DNA of 64,000 bases from Nocardia brasiliensis. Lineage in GTDB: Bacteria; Actinomycetota; Actinomycetes; Mycobacteriales; Mycobacteriaceae. The stretch covers positions 5,394,001 to 5,458,000 of the forward strand of contig NZ_CP046171.1 in NCBI RefSeq assembly GCF_011801125.1. The letters are read 5' to 3'. Below the pieces are notes generated by a model that worked only from the letters and a program-made list of their open reading frames with translations, was not told the origin of the DNA and searched no databases. Below are positions 56,479 through 63,499 of the stretch, piece by piece. Numbering within the stretch: the first letter of the stretch is position 1; each line of letters begins with the position of its first letter. The position numbers were made by a program, and so were the translations under genes.

Positions 56479-56997
56479 ATGCACGATCCCCGCCCCCACC
56501 TCGGCGAACCGCTGGCACTCGACCTGCTGGACACGCGGTGGAACAAGCACGGACAGTTGCAGGACCTGCTCACCGACGTGACCGGACTGGCCATCTGGTT
56601 GTCCTCAGCCGGGCTGACCGATCGCGCGCAGGCCGACGAGGCCACCCTCGCCGCGACCCTGGCGGCCCGCGCGGCCATCTACGACGTCGTCCGCCACGCC
56701 GAGCACGACGCGCTCAACGAGGTACTCGAGCACGGCCACATCCGTCGCACGCTCACCGCCGACGGTCCAGCCGACATCGTCGACGTCCCAGATCCGGCGT
56801 GGCTGCCCGCCTGGCTGGCGGCCGAGAACCTGCTGCGCTTACTCGCCGACGCACCCGATCGCATCCGGCAGTGCGCCCACGCCGACTGCGTGCTGTTCTT
56901 CTTCGACACCTCGAAGAACGGCACCCGCCGCTGGCATTCGATGGCAACCTGCGGCAACCGCACCAAAGCGGCCAGGCACTACGCGAAAAAGACCTGA
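56479..56997 (+). CDS. CGNR zinc-finger (ABATE domain) regulator
   Basis: A 172-residue protein of the stress-induced CGNR regulator family. The N-terminal ABATE domain begins LGEPLALDLLDTRWN (residues about 8-22) and contains the helical TDVTGLAIWLSSAG. The C-terminal CGNR finger is CAHADCVLFFFDTSKNGTRR followed by WHSMATCGNRTKAARHY; cysteines are in the C-x4-C and CGNR positions. Such proteins bind DNA and are usually autoregulated. It is divergent from the VOC gene with an operator-like inverted repeat in between, so it likely controls that operon. The start ATG at 56479 is 105 bases from the operator. Confidence 0.9.
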   Translation: MHDPRPHLGEPLALDLLDTRWNKHGQLQDLLTDVTGLAIWLSSAGLTDRAQADEATLAATLAARAAIYDVVRHAEHDALNEVLEHGHIRRTLTADGPADIVDVPDPAWLPAWLAAENLLRLLADAPDRIRQCAHADCVLFFFDTSKNGTRRWHSMATCGNRTKAARHYAKKT

Positions 56998-56999
56998 GC

Positions 57000-58238
57000 T
57001 CAGAACAATTCGTCGAGCAGGCGGTAGTACTCCAGGCGCACCGGATCCGGGTCGGCGAGGCCGTAGGCGGCGAAGAACGCCGTCACCTCGTCGGCGCCGA
57101 AGTCGTCGCGCAGATCCCGCACGGCCAATGCCAGATCGCGATAGCGGTCGGCGACGCCGAGCGCGGCGACGTCGAGCAGGATCGCGCCCTCCAGCACGTT
57201 GGGCGGCGTGAAATCGCCGTGCGCCACAACGAGATCCGACTCATCCGGGCGCTCGGCGAGCAATCGCTCCAGCACGTCCTCCGGCGTGGCGTCCTGGTTG
57301 TCGTCGTCGAAATCATCGGCGTCGACCAGACCTTCGACCACCTGCCTGCGGGCCTGGGCCAAGACAGCGTCGAGCCGTCCGTCGAACGGGCACTCGGCGA
57401 TCGGGATGCTGTGCAGGGTACGCAGCAGCGCGCCCATGATGGCGCCGACCGAGTCGGCGCCGACGCCGGATTCGGCGCGGGCCGCCAGACTCGGCGCGCC
57501 CGCGTCGGCGAGCACCAGCACGTCCTCGGCGAAGACGGTGATCTCCGGCAGCCGGATCCCACGGTCGCGCAACCAGGTCAGCCGCTGCTGTTCGGCGACC
57601 GCCTTCGGCCCGCGCTTGACCCAGTAGGCGCCGTTGACCAACGAGACGCCGCCGCTCTTCCCCTCGTGATCGTCGGACCAGCTCGGCGTCTCGCCGAGCA
57701 CCGCGGCGACCGAGGGCGGCAGCGAAATCGGCAGCGCGGACAGGGTTTCCAGCGCCACCCTGGTGGATTCGATCTCCTCCGGATCCCCCTCGGCGATCCG
57801 TAGCTCGAGCGCCTCACGCAGCAGCGCGTGCGCCTCGTCGAGCCGATTCTGTTCGGCCAGCGCCTTGCCGAGATGCTGCACGGCGAACGAGAGCACCTCG
57901 GGTGCGGCCGCCCTGGCGTGCGCGACGGCCCGCTCGTACAGCGTCTGCGCGGTGGCCGCGTCGCCCTGATAGCGGTAAACGTCACCGAGGTTGATCCACA
58001 CGGTGATCCGGCGCTGCTCGGTGTCCACGAGTTCCAGCGCGCGATCCAGGTGGTCGAGGGCCTCGGCGTAGCGGCCGAGCAGCATCGCCTCGATCCCGGT
58101 CTGCCGGTAGCCCGCGAAATCGGTGGGCGCCGCCGCGGCCAGGCGCGCTACCAGCCGTTGCGGATCGACCGGGATCATCCGCTGCCGCTCGTCGAATCGG
58201 TACAGCGACTTGTCGTGGTCCACTACGCGACCCGACAC
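57000..58238 (-). CDS. TPR - aminoglycoside-phosphotransferase-like fusion protein
   Basis: A protein of about 412 residues combining two modules. Residues about 25-165 are tetratricopeptide repeats (GYRQTGIEAMLLGRYAEALD, VWINLGDVYRYQGDAATAQT, VQHLGKALAEQNRLDEAHAL). Residues about 175-412 form an APH(3')-like small-molecule kinase: a G-loop region (SGGVSLVNGAYWVKRGPKAV), the catalytic HGDFTPPN and the Mg-binding LLDVAALGVADRYRDLALAV, in which the Gly normally two after the Asp is Ala. GVADRYRDLAL is a hallmark of the APH(3') branch. TPR fused to this kinase is not an arrangement I recognise. The start is uncertain: GTG 58238 (used), GTG 58223, or an ATG at 58289 that would overlap the DUF3046 gene. 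The substrate may be an aminoglycoside or an endogenous compound. Confidence 0.75.
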   Translation of the reverse strand: MSGRVVDHDKSLYRFDERQRMIPVDPQRLVARLAAAAPTDFAGYRQTGIEAMLLGRYAEALDHLDRALELVDTEQRRITVWINLGDVYRYQGDAATAQTLYERAVAHARAAAPEVLSFAVQHLGKALAEQNRLDEAHALLREALELRIAEGDPEEIESTRVALETLSALPISLPPSVAAVLGETPSWSDDHEGKSGGVSLVNGAYWVKRGPKAVAEQQRLTWLRDRGIRLPEITVFAEDVLVLADAGAPSLAARAESGVGADSVGAIMGALLRTLHSIPIAECPFDGRLDAVLAQARRQVVEGLVDADDFDDDNQDATPEDVLERLLAERPDESDLVVAHGDFTPPNVLEGAILLDVAALGVADRYRDLALAVRDLRDDFGADEVTAFFAAYGLADPDPVRLEYYRLLDELF

Positions 58239-58240
58239 CG

Positions 58241-58432
58241 TCACCACCGTCCCCGCGGTACATCGAACTCCGCGCAGAGCGCCCGCCACACGTCGCGCGG
58301 ATCGATACCCGCTTCGATGGCGTCGGCACCGGTGCGCCCCAGTGCGGGGATCACGTGATCGGCCAGCAGGGCGTCGCCCCTGGCCGACCCGAACTCGGTA
58401 TGCAACAGTTCCTGGAACTCCGTCAACCGCAC
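58241..58432 (-). CDS. DUF3046 protein (Rv2738c-like)
   Basis: A 63-residue protein starting VRLTEFQELLHTEFGSARGD and ending FDVPRGRW, which is the complete DUF3046 family domain. In M. tuberculosis this gene (Rv2738c) follows recA; here it lies 4.5 kb from recA with other genes between. Function unknown. The GTG at 58432 is chosen because it opens the conserved domain; the surrounding longer frame upstream is Arg/Ala-rich nonsense overlapping the glycosyltransferase. Confidence 0.88.
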   Translation of the reverse strand: MRLTEFQELLHTEFGSARGDALLADHVIPALGRTGADAIEAGIDPRDVWRALCAEFDVPRGRW

Positions 58433-58479
58433 TGTGCCCAAGATACCCGCGCGCACTCGCGCGCCCAACCAGCCCCGCG

Positions 58480-59643
58480 CTATCCGGCCCGCACCCCGTC
58501 GAGCACCCGATGGCACAGCTCGACCGGATCGGCCACCGCGCTCGCCGAGTCGGCGGCGGCCCGCGCGGCGACGGCGAAGCTCTCGGTGCCCAGGATCTCC
58601 TGGACGGCCGCGCGGACCGCGTCGGCCGTCAACGGCCGGACCAGCAGCGAACTGCCTTGACGAGCGGCGCGGTTGGCGAGCTCCCATTGGTCGCCACCGC
58701 CGGGCACGGTCACCAGCGGGACCGCGGCCGAGAGCGCCTTCGCGAGCAGTCCGTGCCCGCCGCCGCCCACCACCACCGCGGCGTGCCTGAGCAATTCGTC
58801 CTGCCTGCCCAAACCGGCGCTGGCCCAGGGCGGCAGCTCGGCGGGCGGGGTGTCGAGCATCGAAATGGCCACGCGGACACCGGTATCGGCGAGCGCCGTG
58901 AGCACGGTCTCGACCATGCCGGTCACGCCGGTGTGCGCGGTCGAGGGGGCGACCATCACCAGCGGTCCGTCCCCGGCGGGCGGCGCGAGCAGCTCCGTGG
59001 TGGGCTCCCAGAACAGCGGGCCGACGACGTGCGCGTTGTCCGGCCAATCCGGGCGCGGCACCTCGAGCGCGGGCAGGGTCGCGATCAACCGCGCGGCGGG
59101 CCCGGGATCGACCGCGGGCAGCCCGACGCTCGCCCGCGCCTGCTCGCGCTGACGCAGGCCGTTGCGGATGTCGCGGGCGGTCAAGGCGCGCAGCATGCCG
59201 TCGCGCATCCGGCCGCGCAGACCGGCACCGGGCTCGAGACCACTTCCGATGGGCGGCAGGGCTTTCGACGGCAGGTACAGCGGATGCGGGGACAACTCCA
59301 CCCACGGCACGCCGAGCCGCTCGGCGGCCATCCCGCCGCCCGCGGTGAGCACATCGGAAACGACCAGCTCCGGCAGCATCGCGCTGAGGTCGGGCAGGAT
59401 CTCGGTCGAGATATGCGCGGCACGCTCGTGGATGCGCCTGCCCGCGTCGGCGTCGTCGTCGACCGGGCGCGGGGCCAGGCCCTTCAAGCGACGCACGCCG
59501 ATACCGGCTTCGCGGGCCTGCTCGAACCAGCGCGGACCCGTGAACAGCACCGGCTCGTCACCGGCGGCCAGGAAACGCAAGCACAACGCGATGGCGGGAA
59601 ACGCATGCCCGGGATCGGGCCCCGCGACTACGGCAACTCGCAT
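58480..59643 (-). CDS. GT1-family glycosyltransferase (Rv2739c-like)
   Basis: A 387-residue GT-B enzyme of the UDP/MGT type. The N-terminal acceptor half starts MRVAVVAGPDPGHAFPAIAL and the C-terminal nucleotide-sugar half carries VMVAPSTAHTG, AAVVVGGGGHGLLAKALSAAV and PLVTVPGGGDQWELANRAAR, the family donor-site signature. The position next to the DUF3046 gene matches Rv2739c, an alanine-rich putative transferase. It may glycosylate a lipid or a secondary metabolite. Start ATG at 59643 (an ATG six codons earlier is not conserved). Confidence 0.9.
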   Translation of the reverse strand: MRVAVVAGPDPGHAFPAIALCLRFLAAGDEPVLFTGPRWFEQAREAGIGVRRLKGLAPRPVDDDADAGRRIHERAAHISTEILPDLSAMLPELVVSDVLTAGGGMAAERLGVPWVELSPHPLYLPSKALPPIGSGLEPGAGLRGRMRDGMLRALTARDIRNGLRQREQARASVGLPAVDPGPAARLIATLPALEVPRPDWPDNAHVVGPLFWEPTTELLAPPAGDGPLVMVAPSTAHTGVTGMVETVLTALADTGVRVAISMLDTPPAELPPWASAGLGRQDELLRHAAVVVGGGGHGLLAKALSAAVPLVTVPGGGDQWELANRAARQGSSLLVRPLTADAVRAAVQEILGTESFAVAARAAADSASAVADPVELCHRVLDGVRAG

Positions 59644-59785
59644 CGGCCCAGCCTGCCACACCGCATAACGACCCGGTCACACCCAACCCCCACTTGGTCA
59701 CCAGCGCGACGGCAGAACTTCACGTGACCTCCGGCCGGACCGGAGATACGGTCTAGACCAATCGATATCGGAGGTGGGAACGATC

Positions 59786-60334
59786 GTGCGGATAGCCACG
59801 GTGGACGAACTGATGGTGCTGCTGGCGGCCGGCGCGGACGTCTGGGATATGCCCGATCGCGGCGGCGACCCGGTCGACATCCTCGACCACGATCGGCAGT
59901 GCGCGGAACTGCTGCGCCGCGACTGCCCCGACGACGAGGAACTCCAGGTGGCCGGGCTGGTGCACGACATCGGCCACCAACTCGTCCCGGGCGACGACGC
60001 GGGCCACGGCCGCCACGGCGCCGCGGCGGTCCGCGGGCTGCTCGGTACGCGCGTCGCGCGGCTCGTCGAGTTGCACGTGGTCGCGAAACGCTATCTCGCC
60101 GCGACGGATTCGGCGCACGCCGCGGGACTGTCGCCGTCGAGTCGCCGCACGCTGGTCGCCCAGGGCGGGCCGATGAACGCGGCGGAGATCGCTGCGTTCC
60201 GCGCCGACCCGGACTTCGCGGCCGCGCTGACGCTGCGCCGCGCCGACGACGCGGGCAAGGTCGTCGGGCTCCCGGTCGCCCCCTTGGCTACCTGGCGTCC
60301 GATCATCGCCCGGGTCGCCGCCCGGCACCGCTGA
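59786..60334 (+). CDS. PhnZ-like HD-domain mixed-valent diiron oxygenase
   Basis: A 182-residue HD-fold protein whose metal-ligand residues line up with PhnZ, which cleaves 2-amino-1-hydroxyethylphosphonate to glycine and phosphate: His35 (DHDRQCAEL), His60-Asp61 (LVHDIGH), His77, His97 (LHVVAKRYLAATD) and Asp154 or 155 (RRADDAGK). The segments HVVAKRYL and LVAQGGPMNAAE are typical of the PhnZ/TmpB branch and not of phosphohydrolase HD proteins. No PhnY or C-P lyase gene lies nearby, so the substrate is uncertain. The GTG at 59786 (VRIATVDEL) has GGAGGT upstream; a GTG 12 bases earlier is possible. Divergent from the glycosyltransferase, convergent with the PIG-L gene. Confidence 0.82.
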   Translation: MRIATVDELMVLLAAGADVWDMPDRGGDPVDILDHDRQCAELLRRDCPDDEELQVAGLVHDIGHQLVPGDDAGHGRHGAAAVRGLLGTRVARLVELHVVAKRYLAATDSAHAAGLSPSSRRTLVAQGGPMNAAEIAAFRADPDFAAALTLRRADDAGKVVGLPVAPLATWRPIIARVAARHR

Positions 60335-60414
60335 CCCGCGCCCGGACGACTTCCGTTCCCCTGCAACAGTTTCGCTGACCGCCGCGGGCGCAGTCGGCGT
60401 TCGGAACAGGTAGG

Positions 60415-61128
60415 TCAGTCGCCCGCGCCGAAGTAGTACAGCTCGAAACCGACGGCGTGCGCGGCGGGGAAGCCGTCGATCGGGCCGGTCGCGCGCTCCA
60501 CGATGGCGCGCACCTGCTCCCGCACCGGCTCGGTGCTCAGCGCGGCCAGGTAGCGGCGGTGCTCGGCCAGCGAGGCCTTCGCCTGCTCGAGATGAGCGGT
60601 GACATCGACGGCATGCGTGGCCGTCGGGCCTGCCACCGCGCCCCAGCGCGCCGACCACGGCGCCTCGGTGAGTTCGGGAAAGATCCACTCGTTGGCCGCG
60701 TCGGCGATGGCGTCCAGCGCGGCCCGGCCCACGGCCCGATGGTCGGCGCTGTTGGCGAAGCCGGGCGCCCAGGTGTCGCCGAAGTTGAACAGCACCACCA
60801 GGTCCGGTCGATGGCGGCGAATCGCGGCCGCCAGATCGCGGCGCAACTCCAGCGTTTGTTCGACCCGGCCGTCGGGGTAGCCGAGAAACTCGACCTGTTG
60901 CACGCCCACCGCCGCGGCGGCGGCGCGTTCCTCGGCCTCGCGCAGCGGACCAGACTCCGCGGGCGGCACTCCGGCGATCCCGGCCTCTCCGCTGGTGGCC
61001 AGGACGTAGCGAATGTCCTTGCCCTGTCCGGTCCAGCGGGCCACGGCCGCGGCCGCGCCGTATTCGATGTCGTCGGGATGGGCGACGATCACCAGCCCAC
61101 GCTGCCAATCCTCGGGTACTTGCCGCAC
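60415..61128 (-). CDS. PIG-L/LmbE-family zinc deacetylase
   Basis: A 237-residue zinc-dependent N-deacetylase of the PIG-L family, which includes MshB and Mca of mycothiol metabolism. The metal motif AHPDD is at residues 16-20 (His17, Asp20) and the third ligand is in NSADHRAVG at about 123. TSGEAGIAGVPPAESGPLRE and VEFLGYPDG are typical. The product ends GFELYYFGAGD. It is shorter than MshB (about 300 residues), so another N-acetylglucosamine-containing substrate is likely. The GTG at 61128 has AAAGGA eight bases upstream; the longer frame is not protein-like. Confidence 0.9.
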   Translation of the reverse strand: MRQVPEDWQRGLVIVAHPDDIEYGAAAAVARWTGQGKDIRYVLATSGEAGIAGVPPAESGPLREAEERAAAAAVGVQQVEFLGYPDGRVEQTLELRRDLAAAIRRHRPDLVVLFNFGDTWAPGFANSADHRAVGRAALDAIADAANEWIFPELTEAPWSARWGAVAGPTATHAVDVTAHLEQAKASLAEHRRYLAALSTEPVREQVRAIVERATGPIDGFPAAHAVGFELYYFGAGD

Positions 61129-61169
61129 TGGCGTCCTTTCCGGAAATCGATCAGGCCAGCGTACGCAAG

Positions 61170-61209
61170 TGGGCCGTGTGCTCCCCCCATCCGGGGAGCA
61201 CACGGCCCA
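61170..61209 (-). terminator. hairpin upstream of the PIG-L gene
   Basis: A perfect 17-bp stem (TGGGCCGTGTGCTCCCC and complement) with a six-base loop lies about 130 bases past the stop of the small membrane gene at 61340 and 42 bases before the PIG-L start. Most likely the terminator of the former. Confidence 0.85.
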
Positions 61210-61339
61210 TTCGGTCGGTCGGCACGAGTTCGCGCACGCTGCCCGGTGGCATCCCGGCCACACCTGGCCGCACCGACCTCCGCCCGCAGCGTGGTTCCGC
61301 GCCGCCCGACGCGCGCTGGAAACCACTACGCGGCGGAAA

Positions 61340-61513
61340 CTACAACTTGCTCACGGTGGAGTTGTCCGAGCCCGACACCGCCTTGTAGAGCAGGTACAGC
61401 CCGAACACGATGGCGCTGATCACCAGGATCGGGAACAGCCCCTTGATCAGCGCACCGATGATGGCAAGCGCGATCCAGACGACCGCGACGATACCGATGA
61501 TTTTCCAAAGCAT
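61340..61513 (-). CDS. 57-residue membrane protein
   Basis: A small protein with two closely spaced hydrophobic stretches (IIGIVAVVWIALAIIGALIK and LFPILVISAIVFGLYLLYKA) and a polar SGSDNSTVSKL tail. The ATG at 61513 has GGAGG six bases upstream, which supports translation. This kind of tiny hydrophobic protein is common next to general-stress genes in actinobacteria, as here beside YsnF. Function unknown. Confidence 0.78.
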   Translation of the reverse strand: MLWKIIGIVAVVWIALAIIGALIKGLFPILVISAIVFGLYLLYKAVSGSDNSTVSKL

Positions 61514-61629
61514 TGCCAGCCTCCGAGGTCTCCGTGAACCGCCCTCCGACGATCCGACACGTTCCATGCTGACACCTCGGCAACGATAAATCACCAGGTC
61601 AATACCGATATCCGGGGGAATATCAGGGT

Positions 61630-61866
61630 TCACCCTGAGCCCGGGTCACCCGCGGGTCGCGGGTGCGCAGCAACGGCGGCCGCGGCCAGCGCCACCGCCA
61701 TGACCGCCGCGCCGCGGGTGCCGTTCAGCACCCGGGTGAGCGGTTGCAGTCCTTCGATGGTCGCCGACTCCGACGCGGTGAGCGGGCCTGCGTGCGCGAG
61801 GTTCGCGCGCACCGACGCGGCCAGGCGCGGCAGCGGCCGTCCGCCGCCGGGTTGTTCGGCCCGCAC
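61630..61866 (-). CDS. hypothetical small protein or relic
   Basis: A 78-codon frame from a GTG reads LPRLAASVRANLAHAGPLTA, then ESATIEGLQPLTRVLNGTRG and a hydrophobic Ala-rich helix, ending AGDPGSG. The composition is protein-like and a helix is clear, but there is no good ribosome site and no family I recognise. It may be the C-terminal remnant of a membrane protein. Low confidence. Confidence 0.35.
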   Translation of the reverse strand: MRAEQPGGGRPLPRLAASVRANLAHAGPLTASESATIEGLQPLTRVLNGTRGAAVMAVALAAAAVAAHPRPAGDPGSG

Positions 61867-61900
61867 GCGGGTGGCCAGGCGCTATCGCTTCCAATACACA

Positions 61901-61941
61901 GCACGGGGTGGAGCTCGGGTCACCCGAGCTCCACCCCGTGC
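61901..61941 (-). terminator. very long inverted repeat, YsnF gene terminator
   Basis: Twenty-base arms (GCACGGGGTGGAGCTCGGGT and exact complement) around a single central base lie 12 bases beyond the stop of the minus-strand YsnF/PRC gene. It is the longest perfect stem in the window. Confidence 0.9.
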
Positions 61942-61952
61942 CGACTCGACGG

Positions 61953-62705
61953 CTATCGGTTGTGCCTGTGGCGGCGGTCCTTGTCGACTCCCTCGGCCTC
62001 GATCCGCTCCTTGCGGACCGTGCCGGACACGGTTTCGGCGTCCTCGACCTCGTCGACGGCCAGGCGCACCCGCTCGACCGGGACGGCTTCCTTGTTCACG
62101 GTCACGCGCTCCTCGTGCAGGGTCACCTCGCGCTCCTGCTCGCCGATGTCGGCCCGGCCCACCGCGGCCGGGTCGGTGATCGGCTCGCGCTCGATCCGGA
62201 CCTCCTCGTGCGTGGTCGGCACGGTCACCGTCTGTTCCTCGGTCACCACGTACTTGCGCAGCCGCGCCGTGCCGACCTCCTCGGTCTCCTTGCCGACGGC
62301 GAGGCGCTCCTCCGAGCGCACCATTCCCGCGGCGTCGTCCGGGCGCGTGCCGCCACGCATCTGCTGCCTGCCGCCCATGTCCCAGCCGGCCCGGCGCGGG
62401 TCGATGTGGTAGTGCGCGAACAGTTCTCGTTCCGACTCGGCGCTGATCAGCCCGTCGTGATCGAGATGCGGGGCGCTCTTCACCTCCGCCTTCTCCACCC
62501 GGACCTGCAACGTCTCCGGGTCGTGCCGCAGCTCCGCGCCGGCCAGCGGGACCAGCGAATCGTCGCTGAACATGCCGGTGGAGACGGCCACCCAGGTCGG
62601 CGAGCCGGAGGTGTTGTCGACGTAGACCCGCTTGACCTTGCCGATCTTGTCACCGCCCTGATCGAGGACGGCACTTCCGATGAGTTCTTCCAGCATTCCG
62701 GTCAT
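61953..62705 (-). CDS. PRC-barrel / DUF2382 (YsnF-type) stress protein
   Basis: A 250-residue protein with an N-terminal PRC-barrel (LEELIGSAVLDQGGDKIGKV, VYVDNTSGSPTWVAVSTGMF and a LISAESERELFAHYHI helix) and a C-terminal DUF2382 domain (VRSEERLAVGKETEEVGTAR, LRKYVVTEEQTVTVPTTHEE, VRIEREP, VTLHEERVTVNKEAVPVERV). B. subtilis YsnF is under general stress control; the molecular function is unknown. The ATG at 62705 has GAGGAA eight bases upstream. An exceptionally strong terminator follows, and a 55-residue basic protein gene lies 80 bases upstream on the same strand. Confidence 0.9.
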   Translation of the reverse strand: MTGMLEELIGSAVLDQGGDKIGKVKRVYVDNTSGSPTWVAVSTGMFSDDSLVPLAGAELRHDPETLQVRVEKAEVKSAPHLDHDGLISAESERELFAHYHIDPRRAGWDMGGRQQMRGGTRPDDAAGMVRSEERLAVGKETEEVGTARLRKYVVTEEQTVTVPTTHEEVRIEREPITDPAAVGRADIGEQEREVTLHEERVTVNKEAVPVERVRLAVDEVEDAETVSGTVRKERIEAEGVDKDRRHRHNR

Positions 62706-62785
62706 GGTTTCGATTCCTCCGCGTGCATTCGGTGCGGACGGGGCCGACAGAACACGACCCGGCTGCCGCATTCGATGAAAGGTGT

Positions 62786-62953
62786 TCAGGCACCTATGTC
62801 GTGCTCGGACTGGTCGAGATCATCGGCGATGCGCCTGGTACGCCGGGTGCGGCGGACCGGATCTGCGACCTTGCCCCAGGCCAGATATCGACGGATATCG
62901 AGCCGCTGCGTGTCCTGGTCGATCGCGGACTTTCGGTAGGCAATATCAAGCAT
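62786..62953 (-). CDS. 55-residue charged small protein
   Basis: A short gene with AGGAG seven bases before the ATG at 62953. The product begins MLDIAYRKSAIDQDTQRLDI, continues RRYLAWGKVADPVRRTRR and ends DDLDQSEHDIGA. It is charged (both Arg and Asp rich), helical and without cysteines or membrane segments. I do not recognise it. Its placement upstream of the YsnF gene, same strand, suggests a shared stress transcript. Confidence 0.6.
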   Translation of the reverse strand: MLDIAYRKSAIDQDTQRLDIRRYLAWGKVADPVRRTRRTRRIADDLDQSEHDIGA

Positions 62954-63125
62954 TTTCTGCTCCTGCCCTTGTAGTGAGGATTCCCGATCCCGTTGCCGAG
63001 AACAGGCCGATCAGCTACACGATGGCAACTACCCGGCGCCGGATACCCCAAACACCGCGGCGCGGAATCGGCGATCGACCGGCGCGAACAGCGATGCTGT
63101 GGCGGACTCGACCGTGGCCTGGTTC

Positions 63126-63143
63126 AGTGTACGGTTGTACACT
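63126..63143. promoter_or_regulatory. TetR-type palindromic operator
   Basis: AGTGTACGGTTGTACACT has seven-base perfect arms around GGTT. The TGTAC-N4-GTACA pattern is typical of TetR-family operators in Nocardia and Mycobacterium. It lies 57 bases before the small plus-strand gene at 63200 and about 170 before the 55-residue gene, so it may sit in a promoter. No intact TetR gene is in this part of the window. Confidence 0.6.
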
Positions 63144-63199
63144 CTGATCTCGCGGTAGCGCTCCGTGGACCGGAAGTCGAAGGGATGGTCGCGCGCCTG

Positions 63200-63394
63200 A
63201 TGGAAAACGAACTCGCACAAGAACTCGCCGCCGCGGCCCGCAGGCACGGCGGCGCCATCGCAGGCATCGTGGGCGGGGCCGCCCGCAAGGCATCATGGGA
63301 AGTGCTCGATCTGGTGGCCGAGGGCCGCGAGCTGGTCGGGGCGGCACTTCGCGCCCGCGCCGAGGAGTTGCGCCGCCGCGATCGGCTGCGCTGA
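63200..63394 (+). CDS. 64-residue small hydrophilic protein
   Basis: A frame from the ATG at 63200 reads MENELAQELAAAARRHGGAI, then AGIVGGAARKASWEVLDLVA and ends AEELRRRDRLR. It is mostly one or two amphipathic helices with high Ala, Arg and Glu. The ATG at 63185 (MVARL) is an alternative start with a closer AAGGG. Codon bias is good, but there is no recognised family. A palindromic operator lies just upstream. Confidence 0.5.
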   Translation: MENELAQELAAAARRHGGAIAGIVGGAARKASWEVLDLVAEGRELVGAALRARAEELRRRDRLR

Positions 63395-63499
63395 GCAGGC
63401 GAAACCGGCTGGTTCGAAACCGATAAAAAGACGATGCCATCCGGTACAAAATCTCGAATACCCTTGGCAGCCAGACAGCTTGATGATTCAATCCGACGC

